Both the position numbers and the translations under genes were made by a program. A stretch of DNA of 64,000 bases from Opisthocomus hoazin (lineage: Eukaryota; Chordata; Aves; Opisthocomiformes; Opisthocomidae). A model generated the notes under the pieces. It did no database searches. It worked only from the letters and a program-made list of their open reading frames with translations, and was not told where the DNA came from. This document shows positions 25,880-37,600 of this stretch, in pieces (the stretch's first letter is position 1; every line of letters begins with the position of its first letter). Location: assembly GCF_030867145.1 (NCBI RefSeq), contig NC_134414.1, positions 23,182,810 to 23,246,809 on the forward strand. Reading direction: 5' to 3'.

Positions 25880-26042
25880 TTCGCCCGCCTCCGCCCGCGC
25901 CGGGCTTTTCAGGCCGCCCGCGGAGGAGGGGGGAAGCCCGGGGCGGGGCTGTGCCCTGAGGAGGGGGTGCGTGGAGAGCAGGGCTTCGAGCGTGAGGGGA
26001 AAAGAGACAAAATGAAGGGCGGGAGGGCTTGGGCCCCTCACG

Positions 26043-26105
26043 GGGGCGGCGGGAAGCGGCCGGGGGGCGGCGGGGGGCCGCTCCCCGGCCGCTTCCCGCC
26101 GCCCC
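26043..26105. repeat. 63-bp near-perfect GC-rich palindrome
   Basis: The arms 26043-26065 and 26083-26105 (23 bp each) are exact reverse complements. The central 17 nt continue the pairing (one G·T wobble, then five more pairs), leaving a five-base G loop at 26072-26076. The whole is a 29-bp stem, almost entirely G+C, about 200-265 bp upstream of the predicted GJB6 start site. Confidence 0.9.
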
Positions 26106-26812
26106 TGAGGTTGCAGGGGGAGAGCGTGAGGGGAAGGGACATAAAGATAACGGCAGATCTGAGGGGATTTTTTCTCAGAGGAAACGCGTATCTGTTTAAG
26201 ATAACAGGGTCGTATTTCCATCTGGTCAAATCCAGGTATTTGAAAGGGCCTTGGGACAAAAAAATAACTAACCTAAACCCAGGCCTCTTCTCCTGAAAAT
26301 CGTTAAGGAGCTACTGGCCAGGCACAGGGGGAAGAGCCAGTAGTTCCGGGCTTCTGGAGGTTTGTTTTCCGGCGCGATTGAAATGCTGCAGCAGTGCCCT
26401 GCAAACTCGCGGGCTTTCACGGAGCTGCGGATATCTGTCAGCTCAAAGACCTGGTTTGGAAGGTTTTCTGTTCCCAAGGAATACAGTTGCTGAGGAAACC
26501 ATTTACTTTGAGTTGAAAAATCCCTGCCTCAGATGGCATTCTCTGGTTTGTGCACATGCACATCAAACCAAATAAACGGTTTCTAATCCTCTTAACTAAA
26601 TTTCCAAAGAAAACGTACAGCACAACTGCAACAACAGCAGTACATCGGCTCAGGCTTTGGGTGAAAAATGTATGTGTGCTTGTTTAGAGTACCAGTGTAA
26701 GGGCTCCAACGGTAAACGATTTCCAGCTAAATTCTGTCCTTTATCTCCACTTTCTAGAATGAAAATAGTCCCAGGGACAATCTTTTGCAAAAGACAGTGG
26801 CTTAATTGATCT

Positions 26813-27043
26813 CATAGAATCACAGAATCACAGAATAGTAGGGGTTGGAAGGGACCTCTGTGGGTCATCTAGTCCAACCCCCCTGCCGAAGCAGGGTCAC
26901 CTACAGTAGGCTGCACAGGATCTTGTCCAGGCGGGTCTTGAATATCTCCAGAGAAGGAGACTCCACAACCTCCCTGGGCAGCCTGTTCCAGGGCTCCGTC
27001 ACCCTCAGAGGGAAGAAGTTCTTCCTCATGTTCCGACGGAAGA
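26813..27043 (-). mobile_element. CR1 LINE 3' fragment
   Basis: Starts with the reverse complement of the CR1 3' end (repeated AGAATCACAGAAT, then GGTTGGAAGGGACCTCTGTG). It continues into the end of the reverse-transcriptase frame: on the minus strand it encodes RKNFFPLRVTEPWNRLPREV followed by ESPSLEIFKTRLDKIL, the CR1 C-terminus. Truncated at its 5' end, about 230 bp kept. Lies about 700 bp upstream of the GJB6 CpG island. Confidence 0.93.
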
Positions 27044-27164
27044 TAAAGAATCTTATTATTGAAAGATAAGAAACTGTCATCAGCTGTGGTTTAAACATTA
27101 GCCTCTGTGGCACTCATCTGTCCTCCACCACCCCTTCCTACCCTTACAGTTAGATCCGTGGAAC

Positions 27165-27300
27165 CTGCACGTTAGGACCGTAGGAAAATTCACATTGGAA
27201 GGGGTCTCAGGAGGGCTGTAGTCCAACCTCCTGGTCAAAGCAGGGTCAGCTCTTGTCTCAGACCATCCACCAGTTGTACCCCATCCACAGGGGACCCAGC
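27165..27300 (-). mobile_element. Diverged CR1 LINE 3' fragment
   Basis: TTGGAAGGGGTCTCAGGAGG, then AGTCCAACCTCCTGGTCAAAG and CAGGGTCAGCTC, resemble the reverse complement of an older CR1 3' end. The rest is too diverged to place, so the upper boundary is approximate. It sits 120 bp from the younger copy but belongs to a different CR1 subfamily. Confidence 0.6.
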
Positions 27301-30300
27301 ACTCGCTGCAGCTGAGGTCAGCTTGCTGCAGCAACTGTAGCACCAGGCCCAATGTGTATGATACTGTGCTGAGCTAGATGAGCAATAAATACCTGAGGCC
27401 TGAGTCTTCCTGCGTTCGCTGACTTCCGTGGGAGTTGTGTGTTCAGATGACGTTCAAGGTTCACCAGTACAGCGTGTATGAGGAAGGGAGGTGGCTCCGG
27501 AGCTGGCCACGCATCTGCGCTTTGCAAAAGCCGAAGCCCATCTGCTACTGTAAGAAAAGCTTTAGAAGAGACATCTAGAACTTGGGTGTTGTTCCCTCTC
27601 CAGTCACTTTCCAGCTTGATTCCCTTGAAAAAGTAGAACGTGTCCCATCTCTGTCATTCCAAGGTCAAAGTACTCTAAAGATTGGGTATATTTAACTGCA
27701 GCAGGGGATTTAAAGTTTTACCCAGTATTTCAAGGCTGCATTTGCTGACAAAAAGCGGACTTTTTACTGTAATAAAAGTATTATGAAAAACTAGTGGAGG
27801 CAAGACCTCCACTTGAGGTCTGACTGTGAAATCACCTAAAGGAGATGAGCTGTGGGCAGGGTTACAGCATGGACCTCTCCGAGCTGCCTTGCATCAGGTC
27901 TTCAGTGTACTGCCTTCAGGAGGGTGTTATGGCTGGAGGCCAACAGCTGGTGTATTATCCCAAGGCAGAAACACCCAGTTCTGGCAGCAAAGTCTTTAGT
28001 GATGTTCTGTCTTTCAAAAATGAGACAATGATGTCGAACTAGCCGTTTTTTAGCTGGAACCACTGTGGGGAGTACCGGGGGAATGGGTGGTGGGGAGCAA
28101 GGGGCCAGGTTCTCCTCTGCTGGGTAATTTTTTCATCTCTCATCTGTTGAATGCTACTTCTCTGACCTGGTAACATCAGCATGCTCTTTGGTTGTAAGTG
28201 ATCATGCAAGGGGCACGAGATCGAAAGAATGAGAGATCTCATTCAGTCATGTCAGTCATGTCAATGCTGGAAATTTAAGGAAAAGAAAAATGGTTTCCTC
28301 ATTTTAATCCCAGGGTTTTCTCTCTAATTATGGGGAAAAAACTCAAAACTATTTAGTAATTGATTACTTAGTGATCAGAGCTAAATTGTACTTATTCCTT
28401 TACAGATGAGGAATGTTTTGTGTATTATTTAGACAGCATATAAGAAGTATTGTTTGATAAACCTGTGAAATAAATACATGTAAACTGATTGCTTTTGAAT
28501 GATGACAAACCCTTCTCTTGTAATAGCTGCAGCTGTGCACTATAATGTGCATGAGTACATTTTGTTTATTGACATAATTTTTAAGTAAAAAGGGAGAAGA
28601 AAGGGATGGACAGACACAGAAACCATCTATTATTGACATATAAACAAAGAGGAAAATTAAAGCTACAGGATTCAGAAGGTCTGTGTCGCTAGATGCCTCG
28701 CATGATAATGCAGATACAAAAGAAACAGCTTTGTAAATACGTTTTTTGGAAAATAAATAGAATTAGTTGTCGCAACATAATATTGAGGACCAAGAGTAGC
28801 ATTAGGTCTAAAGCCTAACTTGAGGATAAGGCCAGTCTCTTTGGTAGTGCATATCATCATCTATAAAGTCATAATCACAAGCAAGGCTGACTATCCTGTA
28901 AGAGCATTTAAATCACGAGCACCCTTTTTAAAATACTGGCATAGGTCCTCTTGACCACTCTAATCAAACCGGAGTCTGAGATGACTAGAACTTTTGACGG
29001 AAATTTTAACCTCATTTTCATATATTTCATGTGACTGAAGATTTGTACGAAACAAATCTATCATCTCAGTCTTATTATTCAGAAGGGAAAAAAAAAAGGA
29101 GAAAAAAACCCACCAGGAAGCTTCTTGCCCATTTTCCTGTGGCAGACCACTGCTCAGATATTGTGGTGAAGACTGGAAGTGGGAGGTTTTTCTCCCTGAA
29201 AACTTCTGGTTGCCTTTCCAAACTTTCACGTCTCTGGACTCTTGCCACCTTCTGACTATTTAGCAGTTCAGAGGGGAAAAAAGAAAATGAAGTCCATTCC
29301 CTCAGTGTGAAACTGTTGTGCAGGTGTGTCACAAAGTGCACGCTCTCCTATGGCGCATTTATTAGGGCACAACAGACATGCATACGGTACTGGTACTACA
29401 CACTAAGTCTCGGATCAAGCCCCATCCTCGTGTGCTACTCAGGAAGCCGCTCTTCTTCAGCTTTTGTTTTCAGTTTAATTTACTGGCTGGCATTCCTGCA
29501 GGGATTGTATTTGCCCTGATTTACGCACTCTCGGCAAATCCCAGGACCTCATCTAGCTAGAAATGACACCCAAAGAGTCACTTCCTTTTCAATATAATTA
29601 CTTTAATGACAATGTGTAGTATCATAAAGGTTGCCCATGTAATGTTGCTGTTTATTAACCATTACAGCTCCTCAAGCATTTGTACTGCTATGACAAGCAG
29701 TACTTTTTCCTACCTGCAAGGGCCTTACAAGTGATCTTGCAGAACCATTAGGATTGCACTTTCTTTGAATAATGGGGCAGATGGCTGCCTCCATCATCTT
29801 TTTGACCTCAGGTTATCCTCATCAATGACAACTTCCCTTTTTTATTTTCAGTTAACAGATATTCATGAAGTCTCCCATGAGAAGCATACCGGGTGCTTTC
29901 CTGTAAAGTTACTCTGTGATCTCAGTGATGTTCCCAGCTTGTGGAGATAGAAGAAGGGACACGAGAGAACGAAAAAAACATTCCAACCCCAAATGATATG
30001 GGGGACCAACAAAAGAGTATGAAAATGGTTCTTAAAACTGCCAGTACATGACCAGCCTGACTCATGCCAATCCATATAAATTACACTTTTTACCTCAAAA
30101 TGGACATAGGCAGCTGTTTTAGTACAAAGCCATGCTCTTCCAGGACACCACTGGAAAGTGTACCTCTCCTGTATGCTAGGCAGGGTAAACTAAATCATCG
30201 TCAGGCACCCATCAAAGCCTCTCAGTTAATTTCTTAAGCTGACAGCTCCGGATATCCAGCATCAGCCTGATTTGAAAAGTAGAGCTTTCTCCATCCTTAG

Positions 30301-30574
30301 GCAGCCCAGTAATTTCTGCAATGCTATTGCTAATTTGGAAGCTGACAGTTTCCATCTCCCCACCCCTTTGGTTTATTACAAATATTTCATCAGACCAGCT
30401 GTAATCTGCCGTGTCCTTCTTCGCTCTAGGCAAAGTGGGACAAGAAAGGCTGTCAGCAGCAATGCACAGTTGCTGTTGTGATGTTTCTCCTGGAGCAGAC
30501 AGCTGCAGCGAGCGTCCCCCAGCTCTGGTGGCACCTAGCCCAGGCTCCGGATGGACCCACAGAGGATTCTATTT

Positions 30575-30690
30575 GATTTAATTGGTTCATTGTTCCCTGG
30601 TTTGATGTAGTAAGTTCATTGTTCCCCAGTTCAAGTTAATTGAGTCATTGTTACCCGATTTAACTGACTGATTGCTGCCTCACTTGATTT
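30575..30690. repeat. Diverged 29-bp tandem repeat, four copies
   Basis: Units 30575-30603, 30604-30632, 30633-30661 and 30662-30690. The first three share the core TTCATTGTTCCC or TCATTGTTACCC at the same offset; the fourth keeps the frame but is more diverged, and a partial fifth may follow. Preceded by ATTT and followed by TA-rich DNA that joins the pyrimidine-rich stretch. Confidence 0.75.
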
Positions 30691-30729
30691 AATTAATCAC
30701 TGACTTGCTGAATAAGCAAGTTCCTTCTG

Positions 30730-31600
30730 CCAACTGCCAGCGCGGCTCATGGCTCCTAACACACGCTGTCTGCCTCTGCCCCTTCCCCTATACCAGCCCC
30801 CTCTTCTCCTGGGACCTGGTCTCTGATCTCCTCTAGTCACATCCTCTGTTCCCTTCCTGCTTCTCCATTCTGTTCCTGTAGCTTTTCTCCAACACAAGGA
30901 GCTTGTCTCACTCATCCTCTAATCCTCATCTCCCTTGTCCTCTGCTTTTCTGTGGCTTTAGCCCTGGGCATGCCTCCAGCTTTCCTCCCTGAGTACTCAC
31001 CACTGTGTCCCACTGTAATCCTCCCTGCTGTGATTCCTCTCAAGCTGCTCCTGATCTCCCCCAAAGCCTTTGCATTTCACTTGCTTCATGTATCCCAGAT
31101 TGCCCTTCCTATAGTGGGATTTTTTTATCCTATTCTGCCTAGAAATCCTGCACAGACAGCAGCACTTGTCTGGTGTGCTCCTTTTCCCTTCATTTCCATC
31201 ACTTGCCTGTACCCAGTTTTCTCTTGCTTTGAGGTATCATCCAGAAGCCTCCCCCCTTATTGCACATCAGCTAGCATCATCTAGGCTCTTGGCTCTTCTT
31301 CCTTCCTTCCCTGCCCCAGATCCATTCACTCCCTTTGAGATTTCTGTGTCGACTGTAGGGGTGTCTTCTCTGATTGCTCCTTATCTCATACTCTAGCCTT
31401 TTGTTTTCACCTAAAATGTTCTGGTGATGGTTCAGGTTTCTCACTGACCCTCCACTCTCTGGCTCTTACTTCATTCCCCAATCTCCCCAGATCTCTTTCA
31501 CTTATACCTCTGCACTTCCCTGTCTCCATTCAGCAGAAACATGAGATATAGGTATGTCTTGTCCTCTTTTCTCTGCTGTTCTGCTCCACTATCCATCTGA
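30730..31600. repeat. Pyrimidine-skewed (C+T-rich plus strand) stretch
   Basis: About 870 bp in which the plus strand is strongly enriched in C and T without a regular repeat unit. No protein or known repeat was recognised. Comparable shorter stretches occur at about 19.61-19.86 kb and 49.13-49.77 kb. Could be low-complexity DNA or an old unclassified repeat. Confidence 0.5.
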
Positions 31601-34600
31601 TGTCAATGCTCGTAGACATGAACTTCTGCAAGCAGAGAATTACTGTTTTTCAAAGTAGGTGTGTCAAGTTGTAAGTCTGCATTTATATTAATGATCAGCA
31701 TGAGCCCAGGCTTCCCCTTGGCCACTTCAGTCCAGTGCATACAGGTGAAGTCAGCTCTACCTGTGCTGTCAGTCCAGTACGCGCAACATCTTGTGTGAGC
31801 ATATATCCCCCCTGGCTTTGCATTGACCAGGCCTTGTTGGCCATGTCATACTTTCTGGTCCAACTTCATTCTCTGTATTTACCGATTTTATCTTTTTTCT
31901 TGTGCTGTCAAGTGCCTTGGAAGAAAGTCCAGGAGGGATTGCTTGTCTCCCCAGTGTAATCCCCATCTCTTGGTGGCCAACTGACAGCTGACTTTTGTAT
32001 TCCTGGGAACAGATTCTGGGTGTGTGGCCTCTCCTTCCTCTGTCTCTCTTTTTTCACTAATGTGTCAATGTTTCCTTGAAGAGAGGAGCTCATTGTCTAC
32101 AAAGACACCTCTCTCTTCCCCTCCAGTCTTGAAGGGACCTTTATTCATCGTACACTGCATGGCTGATGGTCTTCAGTTTCACTTGCAGTGAGTTAATCGT
32201 CTCTGAGTTGCTTTTCGTGCATGTAAAAGCCATTGTATGCATTTTTGTTCATAACCTTCTTGTTTTCATATGCCAGACTCCCTTGATTTCAAATACTTAA
32301 GAACGTTGGAAGATGCTTTGGGAGAGCTGGATCTTTGGGTTTTTTAAAGTCAGTCACGCAAGTTTTCACCAGAAACTGTGTTTCCTTCAGCTACAAAGTC
32401 ATTTAAGTTTTTTCCTTTTTTCTTACAAGCTCCTGAACCTGAGCACAATTCTCTGAAGGGAGACCTGGCGTGGTAGGCAGGGCAGGATACACAGCTTCTG
32501 TATACCCTAGTTAATGCAACACAGTCATATTCCTGCTGCTCTAACATCTGTTCTCTCCCCTATATAAGTGACCCCCTTTGAATTCATCTTTCCAGGTCCT
32601 CCTATTGTTGGCTTCAGCTCATTTGCTTGGTTTACAAAAGCCATCTGACTTTGCAGATGGTACAGATACTGGCGATCCCTCTCACATTACTAGTATATGA
32701 AGGTATGACACCCAGCCCTGTTCTCATGAAAGCTGGCGCCAAACCTCTCATAAAATGTTGTGAGAACAGGACTGGGCCGCAGACTCTTCATTCCATTCTC
32801 CATGATGGTAATTAAAATAACATTAAAATTAGCTCTAGAATTAGCGGGTGTCAGAGTGACTCTTCTTGACATCTTCCATCTTCTGCATTTGGTAAGGCAT
32901 CTTTCTGATAGTGGTTCCATTCCTTGAGCTGATGCATGCAAAATATGGATGCCGGAGGCTTTTCACAGTGTGGAGCACACATGAAGAAAGACAGAAACGG
33001 GGACAACCATCCTTCAACGTACAACCAGCCTTTCCATTTGTATTTGCAAAGCATCCCTGTGGCAAGAACAATAGCTACATAGATGGTCAACATAAAGAAA
33101 TTATTTATGGCCTTTTACCTTTATTTGGTGTCAAGTATTTTGTCCTTTTCTAAAATGTTAATGACAGTCTAAAGTTGTTTCTTTTTTCAGCCCCACCCTG
33201 CACTTCAGAGACTTCTGCAGTTTGGGAAAACACTGATATCAAGCACTCTACGCTTCCTTCAGAAACTGCAAATGAAGCTAAATCTGTGCAAGTCACTTCA
33301 CTGCAGGGTTATCAGAGGTCTCCATTGGTATCACTGCACTGATGTAATTATCACGGTGTCAATATGCTCTAATAAAGACAAGGACAGAGATACAAAACCT
33401 CAAAGTTTTACAAGGTTGTTTATGCAAATAGTTTTATCTCAAACTGAGAAACAAACAAAAAAAATCAGATGTAACTATTTTGATGCGCTTGCATGCAGGG
33501 AAGAGTTATTGCCTGCTGCATGGTGACATAGTTCTTCCCCTCCACATGGGTGGTATGTAGCTCGGAGAGGTCACCCTGTCACCTGGAATGGTTGTGCCAT
33601 TTTCCACAGTGGGCAGGCACAACTTGGAGCATGGACAAAGGAATGGGGTGCTGCTTCCCTGCCCAGTGCATTGTGAGATACTCATCATGATGCTGTCATG
33701 AAAGACGGTACTGGTTACGCACTTCGAGGTAGCTGAGGTCTTTTTTCCCCACATATGGAAATCTGAAGACTTTTCTCTCTTCCTCTCTCTTCACCCTGTA
33801 GTTTTCCTTCTTCTTCATTTCAAATCAGAGCTGTGGTGAAGAAGATGTTCCTCTGGTTTGCCCTGATGAGAGTCAGGATCACTGGGCAAGTGTGTGGCTT
33901 CACCCCGTGTCTCCAGAGTTGTGGGAGCTCCCCTCACGCTAAGCAGCAGCAGCAACAACAGCTTTCGCCAACAACTTCCCTTTCCACTACAGCATCCTCC
34001 TGGCTTTCCTTAGTAATGCCAGATGATTTTTATAAACACAGGACACCTACTAACATGCCAACCCTTAGTTAACATTAGTACAGCGATCTGAAAAGGCCAA
34101 ATCCTACACACATTACCTTGAATATACATATTAACAAAAAGCCCTGTTGCCCCCATGCATACAAACAATACCATCTGCAGATGTCACCACAGTATGTTCA
34201 AGAGTTGAAAATTTTCCAGTGAAATCATGCTGATAATTATCTTCTCTGACTTTAGGCAGGGGTGGCTAAGTACCCTCAATTTGGAAAGTATTGTTAGACT
34301 CTTCTGAAAGAAGGCCAGATTCCAAGGAGCAAGAGTGACCACACTGGGGGCTTCTTGTAGAGGCAACGTTTCAGGGGTTAGGTCAGGGGGGGTCTCTGTA
34401 GAAATGTGAATTAGCTTGATCTCACATTCCTTACACTCAGATGGCAAAAGCCAAGAAGCCACATGCAGTCTATGGACGAGCTGAGTGAACGCTGCTGGAG
34501 ATACATAACAGCAGAGTTTGAGCAAAGGAGTTTAACTATTTGTATCTGCTCCTATTTGACAGCCAGTAAGAGACATGAATTTGGGAAAGAATATATAAAT

Positions 34601-37600
34601 ACAGAACTATATAAATACACAAACTGTCCATTTTCCTCACTGGTTCAGTCAGGCAGAATAAATCTGTATAACCTTCTAATTCAGCTACTTCACTGTCACA
34701 GCATCCCGGCATAACACAAAAAAATGGTCTTCCTCTGAAGATTTGCCTTTTTTTCTCTACTCCAACATTATTTGCTATTAAATATTTACAATGTTTTATG
34801 CAGCTATGCAGACAACAATGAACCGTATTCTGCAGGACAGAGGCTCTATAAATTAACCCTTAAATGTGAGCTGACAAAATTTAGCCTTCGAGACACAACG
34901 TGTGCAGGAGCTATGAAATGCAAAGAAAGAACCACAATGAATTAGCAGCAAAGTTCCCGAATGACTTAGCTCCTTCAAATGCTTTGCTGTCTTCCTCCAT
35001 GGCTTTGTATAGGAAGTGCGTAATTACACAGCGTCACTGCTTTCGTGTATGTTTTATACTTTCCCATATGTTTCAGCAGTGAATGGCCATTCTTTCTGTT
35101 GGCAAAAAGAATGGTTATGGCTACAGTGTATTTATGGGTCTTTGACTTTGCCCTATCAGTTGGTAACTGCAGCCGCGTATTCACTTTGAGGTGTATCATT
35201 AGTCATAAGAAAATAGCTTAAAATATCATCTTACACTGATATTTTCACTTTGTAAATTATCATACCTCAGAAATGTCGTTATTTATCTTCTTGTTGGAAG
35301 TGTCACAACTAATGTCAGTCTTCAGCGCTCCAGGTGAGCATTTTCCCCGATGCCCCTGTGGCTATGAGGGTCTGACATGCATGTTTTCATACGTCCGCAA
35401 AATCATTCAAAGTGACCATTTGGATCAGCAGGTATTCACCTACGTACATGTTTGCAGAATCAAGCCCTAAATCAGTAAATGGCATCAGTCTCAAGTCAAT
35501 GTGATAGAGATGCACAAAGTCACCACTGTCCTCATACACCAAATATTCCTTAACATCTTTGGCCAGAGCAGAAAAATGGCTCTGTATCAGTTCAGAACAG
35601 AAACCTCAGGAGTAATTCACGTTTTTTCTCATGTTCCATGTTGTTCCATAAACATTCCCCATTAATTTGTTGCCTGCTCCCAGACTTCCGGGATGAAAAA
35701 AGAGCACGATCTCCTAGAGCTTCCCAGCTCTCCCCAGACAGCTGGGCCAGGCCTGCTATGTTGTCTCTAAAGGAGTGCTGGGCTTCCAAAACACAGCAAG
35801 AGCTTTTGCCTTACTAGCTATTAAAAAAAAAAAAAATTCACATTACATTCCTCCCTTCCTTCCTTTGCACCTTACCAATGAAATGAGAGAGAAGGTAAGA
35901 GCCTTTCAAGAAAGCGTTGGGTTTAACCGTGATGAGGTCCGTGTGACTGAGGCTCCAGGGCATCTCATGGCTCTTATCTTCCCCCATCCTCTTTCTCTCC
36001 TCCCACACATCTTGCTGCTTCTCACCTGGTACGTGTCACTGCTCTTTGCACCTTTTAGGCCAAGGGCAAGAGTTTTTGCCTGTTCTCACAAGCATTTTGA
36101 TTATCTAAGCTGCTCAACATGCAGTGGCAAAATCATAATGTGTTTCCATGAGTGACTCCAAGTGGATTGTGACTTTGAATTAATGATTTGCAACAGTCGA
36201 GTGGAAGATTTTGCTATGTCAGCTACTGGATTTGAACAGGAGCCATTCCCAGCACGTGCTCACAGAAGCATCTCAAAAGTGAAATGCTTTAAGAAAACAC
36301 TCCTTAGACAAGCTGAGTAAACTGGACTCTTCAACGTAGGCATGGGCTGAGCAGAAAGCTAGCAGCATTTTCCAGCTCAAGCACTGTTGTCCCCAAGGTA
36401 TGCCAATGGAGTGACTAATGAAGGTCTTGACAGACCTCCCCTGTTCTCTCAGGACAGAATGACCAAGTTGGGCTGCCAGGCCCTGCAGGATGAGAAAGGA
36501 GGAAGGGATCGTCCTGGCTCTCATCTCTCTGTGATGATCTTCGGTCTCCATCAGTCAAAGCCACTGAGCTAATGTCTCCTCTAGTGCCAGGATCCCCAGG
36601 TGGATGGGCCGGGGTAGTTGAGCCAGTCTTGTCAGAATAGTTCCAGTTAAAATCATAGCCTCTCTTTATCTTGGTCAGGTACAACTCATGCTTCATGGCC
36701 TGTATGAGATCCTACCTGAAGAGGTAGAAATACATCCCTCGCCCCATAGAAGGTCATTACAGAAATCCCATGGGGTGTCCTCCATCCTCTGAAGCGTGTG
36801 GGCTGCTGTCAGAGAGAGGGTGCTGGGATCAGCCAGTGACTACCGGCATCTTTCTGACCTGTCCACTGAGCCCGTTAGCATTGTCTAAGAGTTTTCATTC
36901 AGCCAACACTATTGATTTTCAGTGGCCAGTGAGCACCTCTCATCTAACATCTGCTCAGTAGAACGGGATGGTGTCTGCTTAGCCAGTGTCTCCCATCAGA
37001 CGCTGCAGACAGGATCACTCCTGCGGACAGCCCACCCCAGCAAACATCACTGCAGCCCATAGCTGCTCCTAACTAACCACAGGATGACATGCCAACGTGC
37101 TCCTCCTGTCCCAGTGCCCAGCCAGCCCTCTTGTCTCCTCTCCTCTCTTCTCCACCAGCATGGCCAAGTGGACGTTGTCTGAGTGGGCAGAGGTTGGGCA
37201 ATGCAGGATGGTCACACCCTCTGCTTTTCCTGGTTTGGCATGATGATGTTATTTTCTGGAGCTGTGGGAAGGCCTGTGGAGCACCCACGGCTCCTGAGAG
37301 ACGCAATCTCCAATTTCTTCTGCTGCTTTGGGTGCACATCTGTGTGGTAATCTGCAGTGTGGGGATTACAGAGCTGACTCAGGTTGTGGGAAGCCTTGTT
37401 GTCTCAGGAAACTTCAAGTTCCCCATTGAGTCAGATACGTTTAGGTTACCGGAGAACCTCTTTGTTCGTCATCCAGCAAACCAGTTTGCCTCCCAACGAA
37501 GGACTCTTCCCATTTATCCCAACCTTCAGCCCAGCAATGAATAGACACCTGCTTACTTTTTCCTGCCAGCCATCCCCTTTGTAGTGTGCACTGGCTAACA

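Larger units (their letters stand above)
24900..26110. promoter_or_regulatory. CpG island at the 5' end of GJB6
   Basis: Base composition changes abruptly from AT-rich intron to very GC- and CpG-rich DNA, densest at about 25380-26110, then drops back. This is the strongest CpG island in the window and lies upstream of GJB6 on its strand, so it most likely marks the GJB6 promoter. Long open frames here (for example plus strand 25577-26296) reflect scarcity of stop codons in GC-rich DNA, not coding. A bidirectional promoter cannot be excluded. Confidence 0.75.

Noticed and set aside
25577-26296. 239-codon plus-strand open frame in the CpG island
   Set aside because: Runs through the GC-rich island and palindrome, is R/P/G-rich without a domain, and the opposite strand is also open. 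A frame expected from scarcity of stop codons.
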